A stretch of 6,039 bases of DNA from assembly GCA_015490435.1 (NCBI GenBank), contig WFXV01000117.1:1-6039 (forward strand), in the 5' to 3' direction. The translations under genes were made by a program, and so were the position numbers. Each line of letters opens with the position of its first letter. The first letter of the stretch is position 1. Origin of the DNA: Thermaceae bacterium. GTDB taxonomy: Bacteria; Deinococcota; Deinococci; Deinococcales; Marinithermaceae. The notes beneath the pieces are model-generated. The model ran no database searches. It saw nothing but the letters and a program-made list of their open reading frames with translations, and was not told the DNA's origin. Below, piece after piece: positions 1 through 5,332 of this stretch.

Positions 1-144
1 CCTATCCGAGCTCCGAGGCGCGGAACGCCTACCTACCCGAGTGGCTCCACTTCTACAACTGGCACCGGCCGCACACCAGTTTGGGCAACCAGGCACCGGT
101 CTCAAAGTTGGGGCTTAGCGTGAACAACGTGGTGAGACTGCACA
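1..144 (+). mobile_element. Right end of an IS481-family insertion sequence
   Basis: The transposase coding sequence reaches the element's edge. Read inward on the minus strand from 144, the end is TGTGCAGTCTCACCACGTTG, which has the TGT tip expected of IS481-type terminal inverted repeats. Immediately outside lies GCTAGG, matching the NCTAGN target reported for IS481. From position 151 on, the sequence belongs to the dehydratase gene read from the other strand. The left inverted repeat lies outside the window, so the boundary at 144 is inferred from tip sequence, target motif and neighbouring gene, not from a repeat pair. Confidence 0.6.
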
Positions 145-149
145 GCTAG
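3..149 (+). CDS. IS481-family transposase, C-terminal end (5' part outside window)
   Basis: This is the last 48 codons of a DDE transposase that moves its own insertion sequence; the start and most of the catalytic core lie left of the window. Reading frame 3 gives YPSSEARNAYLPEWLHF, then YNWHRPHTSLGNQAPVSKL and a tail ending NNVVRLHS. The block 'lpeWLhfYNwhRPHtsLgnqaPvskL' is the typical C-terminal end of IS481-family (rve integrase core) transposases, just after the catalytic glutamate. The stop TAG (147-149) falls within a CTAG that also holds the stop of the convergent dehydratase gene. The last codons appear to run through the terminal inverted repeat, so the stop seems to come from target DNA (see findings). 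Family assignment is confident; whether the upstream part is intact cannot be seen. Confidence 0.85.
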   Translation, partial: YPSSEARNAYLPEWLHFYNWHRPHTSLGNQAPVSKLGLSVNNVVRLHS

Positions 150-150
150 G
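145..150. repeat. Putative target-site duplication (one copy), GCTAGG
   Basis: Six bases next to the proposed element end fit NCTAGN, the 6-bp target duplicated by IS481 in Bordetella. The CTAG palindrome carries the transposase stop on the plus strand (TAG, 147-149) and the dehydratase stop on the minus strand (TAG, complement of 146-148). The partner copy would be at the unseen left end of the element, so the duplication itself is not demonstrated. Confidence 0.5.
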
Positions 151-1121
151 CGGTGAGGATCTCCTTTAGCTGCGCCAGGCTCAGGTTCCCGCCGGAGAGC
201 ACCACCGCGACCTTTTTCCCCGCGAAGCGGTCCCGGTAGCGGACCGCCGCGGCCAGCGCCGCCGCGCCCGCGCCCTCGGCGAGGTTGCGGGTGTGCTCGA
301 GATAGAGCAGGATCGCGCGCTTCATCTCCTCCTCGGAGACCAGGACGAAGTCGTCGAGGAGCGCGCGGAGAATGCGTTGCGGCAGCTCGAAGGGGCTTCC
401 GGTGGCAAGCCCCTCGGCGAAGGTCCGGGGCGGGACCTCCACCGGCCGGCCCTCCTTCCAGGAGCGGTAAGCGGCGGGGGCGCCCTCCGCCTGCACCCCG
501 ATCACCTGGGCGTGGGGCGCGAGCGCCTTGAAGACGAGGGCGGTCCCTGCGGCCCCGCTTCTGCCCCCTACGGGCACCAGCACCACCTCGATCTCCGGGT
601 TTTCCTCGAGGATCTCAAGGGCGTAGGTTCCGACGCCGGCGATGAGCAAGGGCTCGTTCCCGGAGTGGATGTATGCGGAGGCCGGTCTTTTCGGCGTAGC
701 GCTCGGCGGCGATCCGGGCGGCGTCGAAGTCCGCTCCTTGGGCGACGACCCGAGCGCCGGGCCGCTTCATGGCCTCCACCTTGGCGGGGTTCGCCCCCTC
801 GGGCACGAAGATCACCGCCGGCACGCCGAAAAGCCTCGCGGCGTAGGCCACCGACTGGCCGTGGTTGCCGGTGCTCGCGGCCACCACCCCAGCTCGGCGT
901 TCGGCCTCCGCGAGCGAGGCCATTAGGTTGACCCCGCCTCGCACCTTGAAGGCGCCCACCGGCTGGTGGTTTTCGTGCTTGACCCAGAGGTTGAGCCCGG
1001 TGGCGGCGTCCAGCGCGGGGTAGTTGTAAAGCGGCGTCGGGCGCAGGTAGCGGTAGACGTTCTTTTTGGCCTTGAGTACGTCGGTGAGGGAGACTTCTTG
1101 GGTCATGCCCCATTTTCTCAT
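146..1121 (-). pseudogene. PLP-dependent threonine/serine dehydratase, frameshifted
   Basis: This fold-type II PLP enzyme family deaminates L-threonine or L-serine to 2-oxobutanoate or pyruvate plus ammonia in the cytoplasm. The N-terminal frame runs from ATG at 1121 (MRKWGMTQEV; a second ATG at 1106) and contains the PLP lysine in VGAFKVRGG (Lys codon 945-947) and the ASTGNHGQS substrate loop. After GLR the frame breaks. The other frame resumes as YIHSGNEPLLIAGVGT and runs through the phosphate loop (GGRSGAAG) to VVLSGGNLSL and the stop at 146-148. Removing one base, T674, restores a continuous reading frame of 324 residues, normal for the short type without a regulatory ACT domain. The third glycine of the usual GGGSGAAG loop is Arg (560-562). 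Neither start has a clear Shine-Dalgarno. Without repair the product stops after about 168 residues and lacks the phosphate-binding half. A recent mutation or a sequencing error are both possible. Threonine versus serine preference cannot be told from the sequence. Confidence 0.85.
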
Positions 1122-1250
1122 GTTTTGTCACGGGTTTTGACCGCTAACTGCTCGCCTATCGGAGCACTTTGCTTTGGGGATTTGAAGCGGTGCACAGCAA
1201 AGCCTACCCAAAGGCTAATGTCTGGATCTAAATGGAGGCTAGAAGGGGGA
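1122..1250. other. 129-bp intergenic gap between lipoprotein and dehydratase genes
   Basis: This is the only sizeable gap within the minus-strand series and the likeliest place for a promoter of the dehydratase gene. It is visibly less GC-rich than its surroundings. It contains a 7-bp inverted repeat, CTTTGCT (1167-1173) with AGCAAAG (1196-1202), separated by 22 bases that include the palindrome GTGCAC (1190-1195), and a 5-bp stem AGCCT/AGGCT (1201-1216). Neither is followed by a T-run, so no rho-independent terminator is called. I found no convincing -35/-10 pair on the minus strand and no coding signal. Confidence 0.45.
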
Positions 1251-2549
1251 CTAGCGAACTGAAAGCGCGCCGAGCCAGTTGACGCCTTCCTCGAAGGTAA
1301 GCTCGGAGGCAAGCTGGATCGCGAAAAGCGGGTTGTCTTCGAGCTTTTTTGAGGCTTCGGGGAACCAGAGCCCGAGCCGGTAGGCGCCGGGCACGGTGGG
1401 GGCCCTGGGGGTGAGAGTATATTCCTTCGTTTCGCCGGGGCCGATCGCGCGGAGGTCGAGCGCGGCGAGGGGGAGCTCGAGGCGTCCTCCGGGGCTCTCG
1501 AAGACGAGGTAGGCGGGCCGCGGGTGCTTCAGGCGGGAAAACCCTGTGTTCTTGAGGCGGAGGGTAAGGGGGAACGGGGCGCCCGTTTTTGCTTCCTCGG
1601 GCCAGGCGGCGTAGGTGAGCTCGAGCCTATAGCCGAGCCGGGCGGCAAGGCGCGCGAAGGTGCCGTCTTGCTTCCATTCCTCGATCAAGCCGTCGTGGTA
1701 CTCGGCGTTCAGGTAGTCGAGGTGGGCGCGCTCGGCCTCGGCCAAGGCGTTTTCACTGTCGGTCCGCGGCGGATTCCGAGCGCAGGTTTCGCCCCCATAG
1801 ACCAGGCGGTCGTTTTCCGTGTAGACAAAGGCCCGCCAGGTCTCGTGATCCTCCTCGGGGTAGGTGCCCATGTCGGTGGCGTCCGCAAGCCAGCAGTCGT
1901 TGTGGTGGACGATCCGGCCGAAAAGGGGCTCGTCCGGAGGCGCGTCAGCAGGAAGGCTCAAATACTTCACCTTGTCCGCCGGATAGCGCACAGCGATGGG
2001 TAGGTCCTCGGGAAGTCCTTCAAGGAGCCTATCCAAAAGCCAGGCCTTGGTTTGGTCGTCGTCGTGGCAAACCCCGGTCGTCTGCCAGCAGTGCCACTCG
2101 CCCCAGCGGCCCAAAAACCCGGCCTGGAAGACGTAGACGAGGTCGGCGTTTTTGCGGACGACGGGAAGTAGCTGGTCGAGGTGGGTCTCGATGACGTCGA
2201 GGGGCGCGTCGCCCTCCTCACCATAGCGAAAGCGCAGGATGAGCTTCAGCCCGTGGGCTGCCAGGCGCTCGAAGGAGGCCTCGAGCGCTTTGAGTTCGTC
2301 CGTGCTTAGCTCGCGGTCCCGGGGCAGCCAGGTGTCGTGGGGATAGACGAGCGTGACGCCCGAGGCGGCGAGCCCGGCAATGGCGGCTTCGTTGTCGGGG
2401 TCGAAGAGGTTGAGTCCAGTGCGGTAAAAGCCCCGTTCGGGATTTCGAAGGGCTTCTTCGAGGGGCGCGGGGCGGAGGGTAAGGAAGGGGACCTCCGCGT
2501 TGCAGGAGGCGAGCAGGAGCAGAAGGATCAGGAAGCCGAGTCCCCGCAT
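1251..2549 (-). CDS. DUF4874/DUF4832 domain lipoprotein
   Basis: This 432-residue exported protein has no established enzymatic function. Its N-terminus is MRGLGF, a hydrophobic stretch, then lipobox LASC with the lipidated Cys at residue 16, so it is expected to be membrane-anchored outside the cytoplasm. Residues about 30-200 match DUF4874, with NPERGFYR (37-43) and the GFLGRWGEWH segment (144-153). Residues about 205-430 match DUF4832, ending in a beta-rich, immunoglobulin-like part (from about 320; PFPLTLRLKNTGF). The pair resembles a TIM-barrel glycoside-hydrolase-like protein plus a beta-sandwich, so carbohydrate binding or hydrolysis is possible but unproven. Four cysteines beyond the lipobox (154, 161, 219, 256) could pair as disulfides. 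The start is supported by the lipobox and an AAGGAG five bases upstream. It overlaps the serine dehydratase gene by 22 bases, which suggests coupled translation. The frame stays open upstream of this ATG, but that extension is antisense-like noise over sdaAA. Confidence 0.85.
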   Translation of the reverse strand: MRGLGFLILLLLLASCNAEVPFLTLRPAPLEEALRNPERGFYRTGLNLFDPDNEAAIAGLAASGVTLVYPHDTWLPRDRELSTDELKALEASFERLAAHGLKLILRFRYGEEGDAPLDVIETHLDQLLPVVRKNADLVYVFQAGFLGRWGEWHCWQTTGVCHDDDQTKAWLLDRLLEGLPEDLPIAVRYPADKVKYLSLPADAPPDEPLFGRIVHHNDCWLADATDMGTYPEEDHETWRAFVYTENDRLVYGGETCARNPPRTDSENALAEAERAHLDYLNAEYHDGLIEEWKQDGTFARLAARLGYRLELTYAAWPEEAKTGAPFPLTLRLKNTGFSRLKHPRPAYLVFESPGGRLELPLAALDLRAIGPGETKEYTLTPRAPTVPGAYRLGLWFPEASKKLEDNPLFAIQLASELTFEEGVNWLGALSVR

Positions 2550-3406
2550 TCCGGCTCCTTCCCCTGGAGTTCCTTCACCACCCTCCGCGCCGTCGGGGTG
2601 CAGGCGAGGCCGCCGCGGCCGGTCTCCTTGAGCTCGGGCGGCAGGAGGCGGCCGATCTTGGCAAGCGCCAGGACCACCTCGTCCGGTGGGATGAAGCTCC
2701 GAATCCCAGCGAGCGCCTGCTGCGCCGCGCTCACCGCGTGCACGCTGAAAAACCCGTTTCGCATCACGCAAGGGACCTCGACGTAGCCCCCCACCGGGTC
2801 GCAGACGAGGCCGAGGGTGTTTTGTAGCGCGAGGGCGGCGGCATGCACGCTGGCCTCGGCGCTCCCGCCCAAAAGCTCGGTCACCGCCGCCGCCGCCATG
2901 GCGGCGCTCGATCCAATCTCGGCCTGGCAACCCCCGGTAGCGCCCGCGATGAAAACTTGCCGGCTGATGATCTTGGCGATGCCGCCGGCAAGGACGAGGG
3001 GCATGACCAGCTTCTCGTCGGGGACGCCCAGATGGTCGGCGACGCCAAAGAGCGCCCCGGGCACGGTGCCGGCGCTGCCCGCGGTGGGGGCGGCGACAAT
3101 CCGACCCATGCGGGCGTTCTCCTCGTTCACTGCCATGGCGTAGGCCTGGACCCGCTTTAAAAGCGGGGCCTTCAGGGGGTCTTCCGCCTCCCAAAGCGTC
3201 TTCGCGTTCCAGCCCACCATGCCGGCGACGCTGGGCTCATCGCTCTTGATCCCGCGCGCGATCGCCTCGCGCATCACCTTGAGGCGCTCCCGCATGACTT
3301 CGAGGAGGAAATCGCGTTTTTGCCCGGTTTCCTCGAGCTCCTCCGCCAAAACGAGCTCCGAGGCCGGGCCCTCGGCCTTTTCCAGGTCGGCAAGGGTCAG
3401 CGGCAC
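2528..3406 (-). CDS. sdaAA: L-serine dehydratase, iron-sulfur-dependent, alpha subunit
   Basis: This is the catalytic alpha subunit of the oxygen-sensitive [4Fe-4S] L-serine ammonia-lyase, which converts L-serine to pyruvate and ammonia. It is 292 residues, normal for the two-subunit type. An N-terminal helical part (EELEETGQKRDFLLEVM) leads to the substrate motif PTAGSAGTVPGAL (107-119). The presumed cluster ligands are Cys160 (GGCQAE), Cys202 (VCDPVGG) and Cys213 (VPCVMRNGF). Their spacing of 42 and 11 is what I recall for the structurally known Legionella enzyme. Cys269 (GGLACTPT) and Cys287 are extra. The start is GTG at 3406: an in-frame stop lies three codons upstream, so nothing longer is possible. 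No clear Shine-Dalgarno precedes it, and the gene begins nine bases after DUF4926, so it may rely on translational coupling. The beta subunit (sdaAB), needed in two-subunit enzymes, is not in the window. Confidence 0.93.
   Translation of the reverse strand: MPLTLADLEKAEGPASELVLAEELEETGQKRDFLLEVMRERLKVMREAIARGIKSDEPSVAGMVGWNAKTLWEAEDPLKAPLLKRVQAYAMAVNEENARMGRIVAAPTAGSAGTVPGALFGVADHLGVPDEKLVMPLVLAGGIAKIISRQVFIAGATGGCQAEIGSSAAMAAAAVTELLGGSAEASVHAAALALQNTLGLVCDPVGGYVEVPCVMRNGFFSVHAVSAAQQALAGIRSFIPPDEVVLALAKIGRLLPPELKETGRGGLACTPTARRVVKELQGKEPECGDSAS
2555..2560 (-). promoter_or_regulatory. Ribosome binding site of the lipoprotein gene (AAGGAG)
   Basis: A strong Shine-Dalgarno lies five bases before ATG 2549 and inside the 3' end of the serine dehydratase coding sequence. 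It fixes the start at the lipobox-bearing N-terminus and rejects the much longer upstream open frame. Confidence 0.75.
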
Positions 3407-3415
3407 GGCACTAGG

Positions 3416-3643
3416 CTACACCGCCGGGTTCAGGGCTCGGAGAAGTGCCCGACCCTTGAGAGGGGCAAGCTCGCGCTCGCCCAAGGTGAGCAGGGCGACG
3501 GTGTGACCTTCGTTGTCCACGAACTCGACTTCGTAGGCCCCATCGGGATAGGCCAGCACCACCACGCCCACGTCCCCAGCTTTGAGTCCGTATTCGGGGC
3601 GGTCTTCTTTCAGGACCACGAGTTCATGTTCTTTGAATGCCAT
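3416..3643 (-). CDS. DUF4926 small protein
   Basis: This 75-residue protein begins MAFKEHELVVLKED. The core 'vLkeDrPEYGLkaGDVGvVVlaYPDGAYEVEFVDneG.tvaLLTL' (residues 10-54) is the complete DUF4926 signature, predicted to be a small SH3-like beta-barrel. The tail, from about residue 60 (APLKGRALLRALNPAV), is variable. DUF4926 genes often follow a DUF6883 gene, as I recall, and here a decayed DUF6883 gene ends two bases upstream, so this is probably the second member of a two-gene module similar to a toxin-antitoxin pair. The start is supported by AGAGGT five bases upstream. No DNA-binding or enzymatic motif is visible, and the biochemical role is unknown. It looks intact. Confidence 0.85.
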   Translation of the reverse strand: MAFKEHELVVLKEDRPEYGLKAGDVGVVVLAYPDGAYEVEFVDNEGHTVALLTLGERELAPLKGRALLRALNPAV

Positions 3644-3645
3644 GC

Positions 3646-3973
3646 CTAACCTCTGGGGTACGCCGTGACCAGTCGGGCCGTTTCGGTTGCTTTTTCAAGA
3701 TACCGAACGGTGATAACTATGGGCCTGCCTCGGGGGCTCGGCAAGGGTCCTTTTAGAGCCACCAGGTAGGCGCTTCCCCGTCGTAAACTTCTGAAGTCCT
3801 TCCGTGAAGGATGAGCGCCTCGATGAAAGCCTGGGGTTGGTCGCGGGTGTAGCCAAGGCGGGTGAAGAAACGTGCCTTGCTCTTTCCAACGGGGTGTGAT
3901 GGGTTCTCAGGAGATACCCCACCACCTTGGCAAGCAGCACCTCAAGGCGACGCGGGTGCTGCGGCCAATCCAC
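3646..3973 (-). pseudogene. Decayed DUF6883 gene (partner of DUF4926)
   Basis: Three consecutive minus-strand frames join into one DUF6883-like protein. Frame A, from GTG 3973 to about 3909, gives LEVLLAKVVGYLL. Frame B, from 3908, gives ENPSHPVGKSKARFF, TRLGYTRDQPQAFIEALIL and HGRTSEVYDGEA, then runs into TAA at 3753-3755. Frame C, from about 3768 to the stop at 3646-3648, gives YLVALKGPLPSPRGRPIVI and ends in ATETARLVTAYPRG. The pattern K..YLL...HP.GK.KARFF..LGYT, then a beta-rich half ending LVTAYP, is what I recall for DUF6883, about 110 residues. One base is missing near 3908-3910. Near 3770 there is a second shift, apparently with a few codons lost before YLV. No frame yields a complete product. 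The remnant begins nine bases after the hemG stop. The start codon is uncertain because frame A has no good Shine-Dalgarno. Confidence 0.75.
3649..3654 (-). promoter_or_regulatory. Ribosome binding site of the DUF4926 gene (AGAGGT)
   Basis: The site lies five bases before ATG 3643 and directly before the stop of the DUF6883 remnant (TAG, complement of 3646-3648). The stop, RBS and start sit together, so the two genes were once translationally coupled. This arrangement supports the ATG at 3643. Confidence 0.6.
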
Positions 3974-3982
3974 GAAACGAGT

Positions 3983-5332
3983 TTACGTTGCCGCCAAAAG
4001 CTGCTTCACCGTTTCCCGCCCATCCCGCACCACCTCGGGAATCCCCACGCCGCGGTAGGCGGCGCCGGCGAGGGCGAGGCCGGGGAAGGCCTTTTCGGCC
4101 TCCTCGATCTTTTTGACCCGCTCGGTGTGGCCGACGGTGTAGGCGGGCATGCCCTTTTCGAAGCGGCCCACCCAGGCGCGAAGCACCGGGGGGAGTTCGC
4201 CGAGGAGCCTTTTCAGGTCGGAGAGGGCGAGCACTTTGAGCTCCTCGGGCTCGGCCTCGGCCTCGATCCCCGAGAAGTAGGCCCGGGCGAGCGCCATCCC
4301 CTCCGGCGCCCGATGGGGCCACTTCTGGTCGAGCCAGGTGAAGCCGCGGGCAGAAAACCCCTCACCCCGGGAAAAGAGGATCCCGTGGCCCACCCGGGGC
4401 GGCATCTTCGCTTTGTTGAAGGCGAAGGTGACGGTGGCGGCGGAGTGGTAGGGGATCTCAAAAAGGGCATCCAGCGCGGCAAAGCCGAGGGGGTGAAGGA
4501 GCTCGGCGGTCTTGGGGGCGGGGGTGGTGAGGACGAGGAGCCTGGTCTCGATGGGCCCCTCGCTCGTCCGCACCCGGTAGCCGGAGGATAGCGCCTCGAT
4601 TCCTTCGACCTTGACCCCGGTCTTGAGCGCGTCGCCGAGCACCCGGGCGAGGGCGTCCGTGAGCGCGCCGAGGCCCCCCTTGAAGGAGGCGAAGAGCGAG
4701 CCCTTTTCCCGGCTCACCCGACGCTTTCGCATCGCCCTCAGCGAGCCCAGGATCAGGCTCCGGTGCTCCTCCTCGAGCTTTTTGAGCTGGGGGAAGGCGG
4801 CGAGCAGGGAGAGCTCCTCGGGGTCGCCGCCGTAGATCCCGCCGGTCAGGGGGGCGGCGAGCCGGTCCCAGACCTCGCGCCCCAACCGGCGCTTAATGAA
4901 GCTCCCGAAGGCCTCGTCGCCGCCCGGACCCCTGGGGAGGAGGAGGTCGAGGGCGGCCCGGAGCTTGCCCAGGGGAGAAAGGAGCGGGGTCCTGACGAGC
5001 GGTCCGAGCCGGGAGGGGATGACCACGTTCAGCCCTTCGGGCAGGGGGTGGGCGCGGCCGCCGGTGTAGATGAGGGCGGCGGGCTTTGCAGGCAGGGTGC
5101 CGACGATCTCGCCTTCAAGCCCAAGCTCTTTGGCGAGCGCGAGGGCCCAGGGTTTGTAGCGCACCACCGCGTCGGGGCCGGTCTCGACGACGAAGCCCGC
5201 TTCCCGGATCGTCCGCACCTTGCCCCCGGGGCGGGCGGCCTCGAGCACGAGCACATCGAGGCCCCGTCGCTTCGCCTCGTACCCGGCCGCGAGGCCGGCC
5301 ATGCCGCCGCCTACTACGGCGAGGTCGACCAC
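3983..5332 (-). CDS. hemG: Protoporphyrinogen/coproporphyrinogen oxidase, HemY type (FAD)
   Basis: This FAD enzyme oxidises a porphyrinogen to the porphyrin, the step just before or near metal insertion in heme synthesis. The 449-residue length is normal for the oxygen-dependent HemY/PPOX family. The FAD dinucleotide-binding site opens the protein: VVGGGMAGLAA (Gly8, Gly10, Gly13), followed by the acidic residue at the end of the second strand (LVLEA, Glu31) and PGGKVRT. ETGPDAV near residue 51 and the C-terminal GAAYRGVGIPEVVRDG complete the usual family blocks. The start is GTG 5332, since the nucleotide-binding strand begins at residue 3. GGAGGAGG lies ten bases upstream, inside hemH. The gene overlaps hemH by 19 bases, so the two are an operon. 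Whether the substrate is protoporphyrinogen or coproporphyrinogen (the CgoX route) cannot be decided here. This family is also labelled hemY. Confidence 0.92.
   Translation of the reverse strand: MVDLAVVGGGMAGLAAGYEAKRRGLDVLVLEAARPGGKVRTIREAGFVVETGPDAVVRYKPWALALAKELGLEGEIVGTLPAKPAALIYTGGRAHPLPEGLNVVIPSRLGPLVRTPLLSPLGKLRAALDLLLPRGPGGDEAFGSFIKRRLGREVWDRLAAPLTGGIYGGDPEELSLLAAFPQLKKLEEEHRSLILGSLRAMRKRRVSREKGSLFASFKGGLGALTDALARVLGDALKTGVKVEGIEALSSGYRVRTSEGPIETRLLVLTTPAPKTAELLHPLGFAALDALFEIPYHSAATVTFAFNKAKMPPRVGHGILFSRGEGFSARGFTWLDQKWPHRAPEGMALARAYFSGIEAEAEPEELKVLALSDLKRLLGELPPVLRAWVGRFEKGMPAYTVGHTERVKKIEEAEKAFPGLALAGAAYRGVGIPEVVRDGRETVKQLLAAT

Noticed and set aside
293..931. Plus-strand frame of 212 codons opposite the dehydratase
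   Set aside because: Its translation becomes low-complexity Arg/Pro/Ser, and the conserved protein is on the other strand.
615..1121. Treating the N-terminal dehydratase frame and the 146-649 frame as two separate genes
   Set aside because: They align end to end as one enzyme once T674 is removed; each half alone lacks essential parts of the active site.
1201..1216. Terminator formed by AGCCT/AGGCT with a 6-base loop
   Set aside because: The stem has only five pairs and there is no T-run on either side.
1118..1312. Small gene in the 1122-1250 gap
   Set aside because: The 64-codon frame has no RBS, no recognised motif, and overlaps both neighbours in the wrong frame.
1251..3194. A 647-codon open frame on the minus strand extending the lipoprotein upstream through sdaAA
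   Set aside because: The upstream part is Arg/Gly/Pro-rich, out-of-frame translation of sdaAA. A lipobox N-terminus and an RBS place the true start at 2549.
3862..4116. Plus-strand small protein opposite the hemG end and DUF6883 remnant
   Set aside because: Pro/Arg-rich composition typical of antisense frames, and the minus-strand pieces match a known domain.
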